Source: Halomonas salinarum (GTDB lineage: Bacteria > Pseudomonadota > Gammaproteobacteria > Pseudomonadales > Halomonadaceae). From it: DNA of 64,000 nt. Position 1 is the stretch's first letter, and each line of letters begins with the position of its first letter. The position numbers and the translations under genes were made by a program. Below, piece by piece: positions 43,793-52,437 of the stretch. Below the pieces are notes generated by a model. The model was not told the origin of the DNA. It saw nothing but the letters and a program-made list of their open reading frames with translations, and made no database searches. Location: contig NZ_WWNB01000008.1 of NCBI RefSeq assembly GCF_012062845.1, forward strand, positions 1 through 64,000. Reading direction: 5' to 3'.

Positions 43793-45085
43793 TCATTCAG
43801 CCGGTAACGGGTGGTGGGCACTCAAGAACCACTCCTTCATGGTGGTCGTAATCAGGCGCATCTCGTCGTCAAGCGTGACATAGGCCGGCATCGTGTAAAG
43901 CCAGCGGCCGAAGCTGCGCAGCCAGACGCCACGCTCGCGCGCGAATGCCTGTACGTCCTCCAGGCTTGTCGCGTCGTGTACTTCGATCACTGCCGTGGCA
44001 CCGAGGACGCGCACGTCTCTCACGGCCGGATGTGCCTTGAGATCGGTATCCTCGACCAGCTCCTGGCGTAGGATGGCGTTCAGTGAGGCGATCTTGTCCA
44101 GATAGTTTTCTTCTTCGAAGACGGCCAGGCTCTCAAGGGCGACGCGGCAAGCGAGAGGGTTGCCCATGAAAGTGGGGCCGTGCATGAAGGCATGATGAGG
44201 ATCTTCGCTCAAGAAGGCGTCAAAGACCTCGTCAGTGGCGAGAGTTGCTGCATGCCCCAGGTAACCACCGGTTAGCCCTTTGGAGAGCACCATGATGTCT
44301 GGCGTGACATTGGCATGCTCGGCGGCGAACATCTTGCCGGTCCGTCCAAAGCCGGTGGCGACTTCGTCGAAGATCAGCAGCACGCCGAACTCATCGCATA
44401 GCGCTCGTGCTGCCTCGACATAATAAGGCGAGGTCATGTTGAGCCCGCCGGCAGCCTGCAGTAGAGGCTCCATGAGCAGCCCGGCAATTTCATGGTGGTG
44501 GGCTTCGAGCACATCACGTAAGCCCTGTATATCGGCTTCTACCTCGTCTTTTGTGGCATCGAAGGGGGCGGTGGGTGCTGGAGCAAAATGGTGCGTGGGT
44601 AGAAAACCGGAAAACAGTGAGTGCATGCCTTCCTCGGGATCACATACCGCCATGCAGCCGGCCGTATCGCCATGATAGGCCTTCATTAGTGACAGCATGC
44701 GGTATTTGCCCGGGCGGCCGCGCTGTACCTGATACTGCACAGCCATCTTCATGGCGACTTCCATCCCGACAGAACCACTGTCCGAAAAAAAGACATGATT
44801 GAGTCCAGGTGGCGTGACTCGCACCAGCGCCTTTGAAAGCAGGTCTGCCGGTTCATGCGTCAATCCGCCAAGCATCACGTGGCAAAGCGTGTCGGCTTGC
44901 TGCTGGATCGCTGAGACTAGCCTGGGATGAGCATAACCATGAATCATGCACCACCAGGAGCAAGTGGCATCCAGTAGTTGCTCCCCGCTCTCAAGAGTGA
45001 AGTGTGCTCCTTTACCGCCTATTACTTTAAGGGCGGCGGCTTGAGTCTGCATCTGGGCATAGGGGTGCCAAAGCGAGTGGCTCAT
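43793..45085 (-). CDS. bioA: Adenosylmethionine-8-amino-7-oxononanoate aminotransferase
   Basis: 430 residues, PLP enzyme using SAM as amino donor to make DAPA in biotin synthesis. N-terminus SLWHPYAQMQTQ; CSWWCMIHGYAHP (the family's W-W substrate-site motif); GLLMEPLLQAAGG; IFDEVATGFGRTG; PLP lysine in VLSKGLTGGYL; and GPTFMGNPLACRVAL. The other bio genes are not in the window. A BirA-type operator lies just upstream of its AGGA ribosome-binding site. Convergent with rpsA. Confidence 0.96.
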   Translation of the reverse strand: MSHSLWHPYAQMQTQAAALKVIGGKGAHFTLESGEQLLDATCSWWCMIHGYAHPRLVSAIQQQADTLCHVMLGGLTHEPADLLSKALVRVTPPGLNHVFFSDSGSVGMEVAMKMAVQYQVQRGRPGKYRMLSLMKAYHGDTAGCMAVCDPEEGMHSLFSGFLPTHHFAPAPTAPFDATKDEVEADIQGLRDVLEAHHHEIAGLLMEPLLQAAGGLNMTSPYYVEAARALCDEFGVLLIFDEVATGFGRTGKMFAAEHANVTPDIMVLSKGLTGGYLGHAATLATDEVFDAFLSEDPHHAFMHGPTFMGNPLACRVALESLAVFEEENYLDKIASLNAILRQELVEDTDLKAHPAVRDVRVLGATAVIEVHDATSLEDVQAFARERGVWLRSFGRWLYTMPAYVTLDDEMRLITTTMKEWFLSAHHPLPAE

Positions 45086-45096
45086 GGGGTTCCTCT

Positions 45097-45128
45097 TTGT
45101 TAACCTACTATTTTGGAGAGGTTAACAG
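45097..45128 (-). promoter_or_regulatory. BirA (biotin repressor) operator upstream of bioA
   Basis: Palindrome TTGTTAACC, 14-bp spacer, GGTTAACAG, with one mismatch from perfect symmetry. It closely resembles the proteobacterial BirA box TTGTAAACC-N14-16-GGTTTACAA. It begins 12 bp upstream of the bioA start codon, where BirA binding would block transcription when biotin is plentiful. Confidence 0.75.
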
Positions 45129-45323
45129 ATGAGGCCGTTCCCAGCCATGCCCAGTGCTCATCCATGAGGCATTGTGGAAAAAACTTTAATAGAGGTAATG
45201 TGTTCGACACTAATATTGTCGTTTTAAAAGAAAACGATTAAACTCCCCTTAAAGTCAGATACACATCTGCTTGCGAAATCAGCAATCCCGTTGCGATAAA
45301 CCAGTAGCATATAAGGAATGACC

Positions 45324-45701
45324 ATGTCCCTGCTCAATGACTACATGCAGAAAGAACAGATGCTCAAGCAGCTCACTGATGAGCTACAGAAGATGGAAAA
45401 CGACAACCGTCTGAAATCCGAGCTTGAGTTCAAGGAAAAGCTTGAAGCACTGATGAAAGAGTACGGCAAGAGTGCAGCCGATGTGATCGATCTGGTCGAT
45501 CCCAAGGCTGCTTCGCGCGCCTCCGGCTCCAAGACTGAGTCCACCGGCGGCCGCCGCAAGCGCAAGCTGAAGATTTACAAGAACCCGAATACCGGTGAGG
45601 TCGTCGAAACTCGCGGCGGCAACCAGAAGACACTCAAGGCCTGGAAAGACGAGTACGGCAGCGAAACCGTCGAGTCCTGGTTGGTCCGCGTGGAAGAGTG
45701 A
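45324..45701 (+). CDS. mvaT: MvaT/H-NS-family nucleoid-associated silencer
   Basis: 125 residues starting MSLLNDYMQKEQM, which matches the MvaT N-terminus. ATG at 45324 is 7 bp after AAGGA; the ATG 6 bp earlier is too close to it. Residues 1-60 form the coiled-coil oligomerisation region (LKQLTDELQKMENDNRLKSE). A Lys/Arg-rich linker (GGRRKRKLKIYKNP) leads to the DNA-binding AT-hook-like segment TGEVVETRGGNQKTLKAWKD. MvaT proteins silence AT-rich, horizontally acquired DNA in pseudomonads; the AT-richer pilin locus nearby is a plausible target. Symbol by similarity; could equally be called mvaU. Confidence 0.88.
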   Translation: MSLLNDYMQKEQMLKQLTDELQKMENDNRLKSELEFKEKLEALMKEYGKSAADVIDLVDPKAASRASGSKTESTGGRRKRKLKIYKNPNTGEVVETRGGNQKTLKAWKDEYGSETVESWLVRVEE

Positions 45702-45720
45702 TTTAGCCTCTTTCTCGGAA

Positions 45721-45754
45721 ACCGCCTCCGGCTTTTGCCGGGGGCGGTTTTTTT
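45721..45754 (+). terminator. Rho-independent terminator of mvaT
   Basis: 12-bp stem ACCGCCTCCGGC/GCCGGGGGCGGT with one wobble, TTTT loop, then a seven-base T run. Confidence 0.92.
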
Positions 45755-46102
45755 GTTTTTATAGATGCCGCTTCACTCCAGGGTTGAGGTCAAGAGCTCT
45801 ATTCCATGTGTTTGCAAGGGTTGTCGCTAATTAGCAACACTTGACGTGAAGAAGTAATGGCCAGTAGCTGCTTTTTATCCATATAAATAATGGGGTTAAT
45901 AGTGCCATGCCTTATCAGATCCCTCATTGATATTGGGCGCCCTGTAGCAAGCATCAGTAGGCTTCGATAAGAGTGGCATGTGAGGCGTGGAAGTCTGAGC
46001 AGGGGCTTGAGCAGGGTCCGCACAACCGGTATTTCGGCACATGTTGTGATCTTGGCGGTGGTGCCGAAAAGTTGTCGAACACAGGAAGTCTTGGTCGGCA
46101 AC
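45755..46102. other. Non-coding stretch between mvaT and the tus-like gene
   Basis: About 350 bp, AT-richer than its surroundings. No ORF with a credible ribosome-binding site or recognisable product. It contains ATGTTGT at 46041-46047, which resembles half of an E. coli Ter core, but the other half does not match, so no Ter site is called. Confidence 0.4.
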
Positions 46103-47029
46103 CTAACGGTAACGATAGACCCTAAGGCTTGGCAGGAAGCATGTCTCTTCGAGACGCTCGTCGCTTCGTTTGGCCCGTGTTCGCTTCTCCTGCGGTTTCG
46201 GCAGGGGGGTATTATGATGGGGCAAGCGTCCATCTGCGCTGGGAATGAAGAGCGGTAATGCGACGTTCATGGCCCGGCGCTCGCGTCCATCGGCGAGGGG
46301 TTCGGCGAAGAAAAGATTGGCTCGCATCAGTGGTGCCTGCTTCTGCACTTGAGCCAGGGGTTCACTATCCGGGATGCCAGCGAGGTGCTTGAGCTGAATG
46401 CGGATATGCGGCGAATCAACATCGAGTGCCTGCAGCTTTTTCTCGGCTTCTCGAACGCTAAGCTTCTTGATTGAGCGGCCGCTGGAATACCAGGCCAGTC
46501 GCACGCGTGAGAGTGGCGCATTCGCGACCGGTAAGGTACGCCAGCATTGTTTGAGATGAAGCCTGGCGAGCCCCTGGCCCGTCAGGTGGGCATGCAGAGT
46601 AGGGTGTCGGAACGGTAATACCGCCTTGATCTCAGGGATCAGATCAGCCGCATGCTCGCGAATCTCCGCCAGAATGTTAGCGAAGTCTTCCTTGGCGGCA
46701 TTGACCTTGGCCACATGCTCAAGCATGAGCTCGTCTGCGGCGATCAGGCCAATATAGCTGCGGGTGGTGCGACCGTCCTGCCCATCCTGGTACCAGAAGT
46801 CCAACAGGGCTGACCGGAGCCAGTCGGCATCGGGGGTAGGGTGGTGCAGCGCCCAGGCTTCAGCGCCATGTTGGTGGCCTTGCTCACGGTTCTGTTCGCG
46901 ATAGTGATCCACCAATGCCTCGATGCGATCGATGATCGTGTCAAAGGCAGCTTCAAGCTCGGCCAGCAGGCGATATTGCAACTGCTGGGCCTGCTGTCTT
47001 GCCTGGTACTTGCGATAGTCATCCTGCAT
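46103..47029 (-). CDS. Divergent Tus-family replication-terminator protein
   Basis: 308 residues, the same size as E. coli Tus (309). Similarity was recognised by eye in the middle and end. The stretch around LHLKQCWRTLPVANAPLSR, VRLAWYSSGRSIKKLSVREA and EKKLQAL parallels Tus ITLNAYRTLTVLHDP...LRFGWANKHIIKNLHRDEV...LEKSL, and the C-terminal FLPSLRVYRYR parallels IPRLHLYVAD. The helical N-terminal part (LLAELEAAFDTIIDRIEALV) also fits. Tus binds Ter sites and halts DnaB helicase in one direction. The gene lies 12 bp downstream of yacG, with a weak ribosome-binding site. A Halomonas-type Tus would be divergent; function is inferred. Confidence 0.7.
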   Translation of the reverse strand: MQDDYRKYQARQQAQQLQYRLLAELEAAFDTIIDRIEALVDHYREQNREQGHQHGAEAWALHHPTPDADWLRSALLDFWYQDGQDGRTTRSYIGLIAADELMLEHVAKVNAAKEDFANILAEIREHAADLIPEIKAVLPFRHPTLHAHLTGQGLARLHLKQCWRTLPVANAPLSRVRLAWYSSGRSIKKLSVREAEKKLQALDVDSPHIRIQLKHLAGIPDSEPLAQVQKQAPLMRANLFFAEPLADGRERRAMNVALPLFIPSADGRLPHHNTPLPKPQEKRTRAKRSDERLEETCFLPSLRVYRYR

Positions 47030-47041
47030 GGCGCTGGTTCG

Positions 47042-47269
47042 TTATTCCTGGCCGCGTTCGGCGCGCATGATCATCTCATCGATGTCGGTCTCATCCATGG
47101 CAGGCTCGCCGGCAATGCGATGCGACTCATCGGCCCAGGCACCCAGGTCAAGCAGCTTGCAGCGCTTCGAGCAGAAGGGACGATGCAGGTTATCCTCGAT
47201 CCAGGCTACCTTCTTGCGACACTGCGGGCAGGCGACTTCCAGAGGGCGAGAGGTGTTTTCTTGGCTCAT
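47042..47269 (-). CDS. yacG: DNA gyrase inhibitor YacG
   Basis: 75 residues. Zinc-binding pattern [12 protein letters not shown] then [17 protein letters not shown], with all four cysteines present. [11 protein letters not shown] segment and an acidic C-terminus ([10 protein letters not shown]) follow. In E. coli it binds GyrB and blocks DNA binding. The association with coaE and pilD is conserved in gammaproteobacteria. The start [12 protein letters not shown] is preferred over an upstream in-frame ATG because family members begin there. Confidence 0.93.
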   Translation of the reverse strand: MSQENTSRPLEVACPQCRKKVAWIEDNLHRPFCSKRCKLLDLGAWADESHRIAGEPAMDETDIDEMIMRAERGQE

Positions 47270-47346
47270 GTGAGTCCCATACAGGCGAATGTTGGCGTCA
47301 GGATGCCCAAACCTTGCGGGCAAGGCAATCCAGACGTGTCGAGCGT

Positions 47347-47406
47347 GTAGTTAAGAGAGTAGTTAAGAGAGTACTTAAGAGAGTACTTAAGAGAGTAGTC
47401 GAGCAC
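47347..47406. repeat. 12-bp tandem array B (five units)
   Basis: Units GTAGTTAAGAGA (twice), GTACTTAAGAGA (twice) and GTAGTCGAGCAC, lying between the coaE stop and yacG within a likely operon. The preceding GTGTCGAGCG may be a decayed sixth unit. Confidence 0.85.
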
Positions 47407-47409
47407 GTA

Positions 47410-48021
47410 TCAGTCGAACTCGACGAGACGACGATAGAGCGTGTCGAGCTTCGCCACTTGATGGGCGAGAGCGTCGGCGTCTTGGCTATTGTCGATGACA
47501 TCATCGGCTTTCGCCAGGCGCTGCTCCCGGGGCATTTGTGCGGCGATAATGGAACGAGCCTGTTCTTCATCGACGCCATCGCGGCTGGCGGTTCGGCTGA
47601 TCTGGAGCGCTTTGGGTATATCGATGACCAGGCAGCGGTCAACCAGGCGATACTGGTCTGACTCGAACAGGAGCGGCGACACCAGCAGATGATAGGGGGC
47701 ATCCGTCGCCGCCATGCGAGCCAGGTGGGCTTCGAGCCGCTCTCGTATGCGGGGATGGGTGACCGATTCCAGCCATGCCCGCTCGGCGTTATCGGCGAAG
47801 ACGATCTTGCGCAGGGCTCGGCGATCCAGATGGCCATCGGCGGTCAGGACGTCATGGCCGAAGTGCTCGGCGATCTCGGCGAGGGCGGGCTCCCCCGGTT
47901 CCACTACCTCACGGGCGACATCATCGGCATCGATCCAGTCGATGCCGTGGACAGCGAAGGCCCGTGCGACGGTCGATTTTCCTGACGCAATGCCGCCTGT
48001 GACGCCTATCGTCAGACTCAT
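47410..48021 (-). CDS. coaE: Dephospho-CoA kinase
   Basis: 203 residues; last step of coenzyme A synthesis, phosphorylating the ribose 3'-OH. P-loop TIGVTGGIASGKSTVARAF; DADDVAREVVEPG; LDRRALRKIVFAD; VSPLLFES; and LVIDIPKALQISRTASRDG with the LID arginines. Its ATG overlaps the pilD stop (ATGA), so it is coupled to pilD. A 12-bp repeat array lies just past its stop. Confidence 0.96.
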   Translation of the reverse strand: MSLTIGVTGGIASGKSTVARAFAVHGIDWIDADDVAREVVEPGEPALAEIAEHFGHDVLTADGHLDRRALRKIVFADNAERAWLESVTHPRIRERLEAHLARMAATDAPYHLLVSPLLFESDQYRLVDRCLVIDIPKALQISRTASRDGVDEEQARSIIAAQMPREQRLAKADDVIDNSQDADALAHQVAKLDTLYRRLVEFD

Positions 48022-48869
48022 GATATCAGCCCCTGATAAGCGGCCTGCAGCGGGGGACCCGCCAGCAGTGTGATCCAGCCGGCCATCGCCAGGAACGGGC
48101 CGAAGGGCATCGGGGCGCCGCGCAGCCGCGGTACCGCGAGTTGTACGAGAATACCCACCAGGGCGCCTACGCCGGCCGAGAGAATCAGCATCATGGGCAG
48201 AGCCTGCCAGCCGAGCCAGGCACCCAGCGCCGCCAGCAGCTTGAAGTCGCCATAGCCCATGCCTTCCTTGCCGGTGACAAGCTTGAAGAGCCAGTAAAAG
48301 CTCCATAGCGACAAGTAACCGGCCATGGCACCGATGACGGCTGAATGAAGCATCAGCGGTTGGAAGAGCAGTTGGTAACCAAGCCCGATCCAGAGCAGCG
48401 GCAAGGTGATGATGTCCGGCAGTAGCTGAGTACGAAAATCGATGACCGCGAGCACCAGCAGGCTAAGGCAAGCGCCCACCAGGAAGGCACTCTGCAGGCT
48501 CGCGCCGTGAATCGCGATGACGGCCACGATCAGCGCCATGCCTGCGATTTCGATCAGCGGGTATTGCAGGCTAATGTGCTGTTGGCAGTTCGCGCATTTT
48601 CCCCGACGTTTGATGTAACCGATCAGCGGAATATTGTCGTGCCAGGCGATGGGGGTCTTGCAGGCCGGGCACTGCGACGCTGGGGTGATCAAGTTGAAGG
48701 TGTCGGTCGATTCTTCATCAAGCTCAAGTGCTTCTCGGGCTTCACCACGCCAGCTTTGCATCAGCATGACCGGCAGCCGGGTGATCACTACGTTCAGGAA
48801 ACTGCCCAGGCACAGGCCGAGCACAATAACCAGCGGCCAGAAAAGAGAGGGCGGTAAATCGGCAAGCAA
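48018..48869 (-). CDS. pilD: Type IV prepilin peptidase/N-methyltransferase
   Basis: 283 residues, polytopic inner-membrane protein. The cytoplasmic zinc-type motif is present as two CxxC pairs (SQCPACKTPIAWHDNIPLIG and GKCANCQQ). The catalytic aspartates are in VIDFRTQLLPD and GYGDFKLLAALGAWLGWQ. It cleaves the short leader of prepilins after Gly and methylates the new N-terminal Phe. It would process the PilA encoded 3.6 kb away, and perhaps type II secretion pseudopilins. Order pilB-pilC-pilD-coaE-yacG is the classical type IV pilus cluster. Confidence 0.96.
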   Translation of the reverse strand: MLADLPPSLFWPLVIVLGLCLGSFLNVVITRLPVMLMQSWRGEAREALELDEESTDTFNLITPASQCPACKTPIAWHDNIPLIGYIKRRGKCANCQQHISLQYPLIEIAGMALIVAVIAIHGASLQSAFLVGACLSLLVLAVIDFRTQLLPDIITLPLLWIGLGYQLLFQPLMLHSAVIGAMAGYLSLWSFYWLFKLVTGKEGMGYGDFKLLAALGAWLGWQALPMMLILSAGVGALVGILVQLAVPRLRGAPMPFGPFLAMAGWITLLAGPPLQAAYQGLIS

Positions 48870-48961
48870 AGGTGACTCCTGGGCTATACATGTTCAAGAA
48901 AAAACGTTGGATGCTCGCGTGCCCAAACGGGCTTGTCAGCAACAGGCGTGCCGGATTGGGA

Positions 48962-50191
48962 TCAGAGGACGCTGCCCAGTTCGAATATTGGCAGGTACAT
49001 GGAGACGACCAGACCACCGACCAGCACACCGAGCACCACAATGATAAAGGGCTCGAGCAGTGAGGTCAGGGCATCGACCTTGTTATCGACTTCTTCTTCA
49101 TAATAGTCCGCCACCCGGTTGAGCATCGCATCTAGCGAACCGGCTTCCTCGCCGATGCCGACCATCTGCACGGCAAGGGGCGGAAACTGCTCCGTCAGCC
49201 TCATCGCAAAGTGCAGCTGCTGGCCGGTCGAGACATCATCGCGGACCTGCAATACCGCGCGCTCGTACACCTTGTTGCCCGAGGCGCCCGCGGCGGTCTC
49301 GAGCGCCTCGACCAGCGGCACGCCGGCCGCGAAGGTGGTAGCAAGCGTGCTCGAATAGCGTGACACCGATGACTTATCGAGGATATCGCCGATCACCGGG
49401 ATCCTTAGCGCCAGCGCATGCATTCGATAGGCGAAAGCCTCGGAGCGCTTCATCCCCTGGCGGATAAGCATGATGCTGGCAACGATCAGACCGATTCCCA
49501 CTAGCCAGTATTGCTGAGCAAACTCGGACATGGCGATGGTCATGCGTGTCATCGCGGGGAGCTCGGCGCCGAAGCCTTGGAACATGCTCTCGAACTGCGG
49601 AACCACCTTGATCAGCAGCAATGCCGTGACGCCAATCCCCACCCCGATGACGGCAACCGGATAGTAGAGCGCTTTCTTGACGCGACCTTTGAGTGACTCG
49701 ATCTTTTCCTTGTAGGCGGCCACTTTCTCAAGCATATGGTCGAGAGAGCCCGATTGCTCGCCGGCCTCGATCATGTTGGTAAACAGACGATCGAAGTGTC
49801 GCGGATGTTTGCGCAGTGCATCCGAGAAGCTGGTGCCCGCCGCCACATCATTCATGAGCTCTTGCACCAGGCCACTCATGGCCGGGTTCTTGAGGCTTTC
49901 CGCCACCACCGAGAAGGCCTGTAGCATCGGCACGCCGGCTTTGATCATGGTGGCCATCTGGCGGGCGAACACCATGATGTCGCGTGGCTTGATCTTGCCC
50001 ATGCCGCCGCCAAGGCTACTCTTGCGGCGAATGCTGTTGACCAGAATGCTCTGGTTCCTGAGCTGCAGCTCGACCTCGCTTTTTTCTCTGGCGACGATCT
50101 CGCCCGATACCTTGCGTCCGCTAGGGCCCTTGCCCGTCCACTTGAAGCGTTGCAGTTTCGCTTGTTTGGGTGCCTTGGAATGTCGCGCCAT
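48962..50191 (-). CDS. pilC: Type IV pilus inner-membrane platform protein PilC
   Basis: 409 residues, GspF/PilC family. An N-terminal basic segment (KAPKQAKLQRFKWTGKGPSGRKVSGEIVA) leads to two homologous GspF domains. The membrane helices include YPVAVIGVGIGVTALLLIKV, WLVGIGLIVASIMLI and a C-terminal FIIVVLGVLVGGLVVSMYLP. Domain signatures are FARQMATMIKAGVPMLQAF and the second-half equivalent YSSTLATTFAAGVPLVEAL. It anchors PilB and guides pilin assembly. Downstream of pilB by about 65 bp. Confidence 0.96.
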   Translation of the reverse strand: MARHSKAPKQAKLQRFKWTGKGPSGRKVSGEIVAREKSEVELQLRNQSILVNSIRRKSSLGGGMGKIKPRDIMVFARQMATMIKAGVPMLQAFSVVAESLKNPAMSGLVQELMNDVAAGTSFSDALRKHPRHFDRLFTNMIEAGEQSGSLDHMLEKVAAYKEKIESLKGRVKKALYYPVAVIGVGIGVTALLLIKVVPQFESMFQGFGAELPAMTRMTIAMSEFAQQYWLVGIGLIVASIMLIRQGMKRSEAFAYRMHALALRIPVIGDILDKSSVSRYSSTLATTFAAGVPLVEALETAAGASGNKVYERAVLQVRDDVSTGQQLHFAMRLTEQFPPLAVQMVGIGEEAGSLDAMLNRVADYYEEEVDNKVDALTSLLEPFIIVVLGVLVGGLVVSMYLPIFELGSVL

Positions 50192-50255
50192 GGGCCGTCC
50201 TGTAAGGTGATGAAAAGGCCGTGGGGGTGATGATCAATAGCGTCATGCAGTGGCG

Positions 50256-52025
50256 TCAATCTCGAATGATGCGATTGATCTCTTCGAGGCTGGTCATTCC
50301 CTGCATGACCTTGAGCAGACCGCTGCGCCGCAGATCGGGGTGTCCCTCGTTACGGGCTTGTTGGTCGAGCTCAATGGCATTGCCATTGCGCATGATCAGC
50401 TGACTCATGGATTCGCTGATGGGCACGACTTCATAGATGCCCACGCGCCCCTTGTAGCCCAGCGTGCAATGCCGACAACCGACAGGATGGTAGATGGTGG
50501 CCTGCTGAATTTCCTGGTCATTGAAGCCTTCTTCTTTCAGGGTCTCGACCGGCAGGTTGGAGGCTTCCTTGCAATGCTGACATAACCGGCGCGCCAGACG
50601 CTGCGCGATGATAAGCGACACCGAGCTTGCGATGTTGAACGGGGCGATGCCCATGTTCGACAGGCGGGTCAGGGTCTCGGCGGCTGAGTTGGTGTGCACC
50701 GTGGATAGCACCAGGTGGCCGGTCTGAGAGGCCTTGACGGCGATCTCGGCGGTTTCCAGGTCGCGAATCTCGCCGACCATGACCACATCAGGGTCCTGGC
50801 GCAGGAAGGCGCGCAAGGCGCTGGCGAAGTTCAAGCCAATCTTTGGCAGCACATTGACCTGGTTGACCCCTGGCACCTTGATCTCGACCGGATCCTCCGC
50901 GGTTGAGATATTGCGCTCACCGGTGTTGATGATGTTGATGCCGGTATACAGCGATACCGTCTTGCCGCTGCCGGTGGGGCCTGTGACCAGGATCATGCCC
51001 TGAGGGTCTGACAATGCCTGTTCGTACATCTCTCGCTGCGGCGGGGTGAAGCCCAGTGAGTCGATCCCCATCTGTGCCGTGGTCGGGTCGAGAATACGCA
51101 GCACCAGTTTCTCGCCGTATACCGTGGGCAAAGAGCTGACACGAAAATCGATGGAGCGCTGCTTGGAGAGCTTCAGCTTGATGGCGCCGTCCTGAGGCAA
51201 ACGGCGCTCGGAGATATCCAGCCGTGACATGACCTTGAGGCGTGCAGCAATGCGGGTGCGCATGCCAAAGGGCGGGCGCGCCGCCTCGACCAATATGCCG
51301 TCAATGCGCAGGCGAATCCGGTAGCTGGTTTCGTAGGGTTCGAAGTGAATGTCTGACGCACCGCGGCGTATCGCATCCAGCAGCACCTTGTTGACGAACT
51401 TGACCACGGGCGCATCATCACTGCCGGCAGTAATGGCCTGGTCGTCTTCGGCGCTATGCTCCTCGTATTCGAGTCCCTCTAGGTGGTCACTGGCATCATC
51501 CAGGCCCTCAAAGATACCGGCATTTTCATGGTGGCTGAGATAGCTCTCAAGAACGGGGCCGAGTTGGTCGACTGGCGCGAGTACGCCTTCGACCGTGAGG
51601 TTGGTAGCGAACTGCAGCTCATCCAGAAGCGCGAGCGTAGACGGGTAGGGCACGGCTACCGTCAGGCGGTGTTCGCTGCGATACAGCGGGAGGACCGTGA
51701 GTTTGCGGAGAATTTTCTCCGGCATTTCCTGCGGGGGGGGAAGGCTATCGAGCCGCAGGGCATCCAGGTCCAGCAATGGCAAGCCATATTCCCACGCCGC
51801 CGAGAAAGCCGCCTGACGAGCTGGCACCAAATCGTGTTCAACCACATGTCGCATCAAGGAGATGTCTTCTTCCTCCGCCTCCTTGATGGCCCGTATGGCC
51901 GCTGCCTCTGTCATCTGGCCATCGTTGACTAAACGCAGGGCCAGGCCACGTAGGTGCGAGGTGGCGCTAGAATCATTGTTGGCTGAGCCTTGATTGGCCC
52001 CACCGGGCGGCGGTGATTCGTGCAT
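50256..52025 (-). CDS. pilB: Type IV pilus assembly ATPase PilB
   Basis: 589 residues from the ATG at 52025, which has AGGAGG upstream. Order: PilZ/MshEN-like N-terminal part (about 30-190), then the secretion ATPase core with Walker [18 protein letters not shown], Asp box and Walker B (RAFLRQDPDVVMVGEIRD), the His box region (GHLVLSTVHTNSAAETLTRL) and the zinc tetracysteine (RLCQHCKEASN and CRHCTLGYKGRVGIYEVV). It powers pilus extension. Divergent from pilA across about 410 bp. A PilT retraction ATPase is not in the window. Confidence 0.96.
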   Translation of the reverse strand: MHESPPPGGANQGSANNDSSATSHLRGLALRLVNDGQMTEAAAIRAIKEAEEEDISLMRHVVEHDLVPARQAAFSAAWEYGLPLLDLDALRLDSLPPPQEMPEKILRKLTVLPLYRSEHRLTVAVPYPSTLALLDELQFATNLTVEGVLAPVDQLGPVLESYLSHHENAGIFEGLDDASDHLEGLEYEEHSAEDDQAITAGSDDAPVVKFVNKVLLDAIRRGASDIHFEPYETSYRIRLRIDGILVEAARPPFGMRTRIAARLKVMSRLDISERRLPQDGAIKLKLSKQRSIDFRVSSLPTVYGEKLVLRILDPTTAQMGIDSLGFTPPQREMYEQALSDPQGMILVTGPTGSGKTVSLYTGINIINTGERNISTAEDPVEIKVPGVNQVNVLPKIGLNFASALRAFLRQDPDVVMVGEIRDLETAEIAVKASQTGHLVLSTVHTNSAAETLTRLSNMGIAPFNIASSVSLIIAQRLARRLCQHCKEASNLPVETLKEEGFNDQEIQQATIYHPVGCRHCTLGYKGRVGIYEVVPISESMSQLIMRNGNAIELDQQARNEGHPDLRRSGLLKVMQGMTSLEEINRIIRD

Positions 52026-52437
52026 AGGCCCTCCTGTTTGGATTCGCTGGCGACGACAAAGATGCAACTCATTCTATCTGGTTAGGCAGTGGTTAGGCAG
52101 TGGTTGGGAACTGCCTAGGGTGGCAACGGCATTTTTGCATGGCTCAGACGGTAGTGCGCCACGCCATAAAGGCAGGATCGCGTGGCAAAAATCTCGCAAG
52201 ATGTTCATTTCATTGCCTTGCCCTCGTCACTTGGCTGGCTTACTGTGGGCAACAGTGAAGTGGTTGGGTGCAACATGCTGATGATGTTAAGTATTAGCGT
52301 TTACCGCCAAGCTACCGCCACGCTACTTATAGCGCTAGTATCATGTACTGAGGCGAGTCTGCGAGATTGAAAATTGCAGTCGGGCAGACATGAAATAGCA
52401 ATATCGTCCTCCGGGGCAGTCAAGCAAGGGGTGAAGC
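52026..52437. other. pilB/pilA divergent intergenic region
   Basis: About 410 bp without a gene. It contains a direct repeat of GGTTAGGCAGT (two copies and a partial third, about 52080-52110), a small inverted repeat GGCAGT/ACTGCC and a sigma-54-like promoter (52183-52198). The rest is AT-richer and unassigned. Confidence 0.5.
52183..52198 (+). promoter_or_regulatory. Candidate sigma-54 (RpoN) promoter for pilA
   Basis: TGGCAAAAATCTCGCA: GG and GC separated by 10 bp, matching the -24/-12 layout TGGCAC-N5-TTGCA except at two or three positions. pilA is RpoN-dependent in pseudomonads. It would imply a leader of about 230 nt, which is long. Confidence 0.35.

Noticed and set aside
46041..46047. 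ATGTTGT as part of a Ter site near the tus-like gene
   Set aside because: Only the left half of the E. coli Ter core matches; the following bases do not.
45799..46233. Leftward ORF beside the tus-like gene
   Set aside because: It overlaps the 3' end of the tus-like gene on the same strand in another frame and shows no recognisable pattern.
47341..47400. Tandem 12-bp units as a CRISPR-like array
   Set aside because: Units are directly adjacent, without spacers, and far too short.
52110..52140. Second sigma-54-like site (TGGCAACGG...TTTGCA) upstream of pilA
   Set aside because: The GG-to-GC distance is 13 bp rather than 10.
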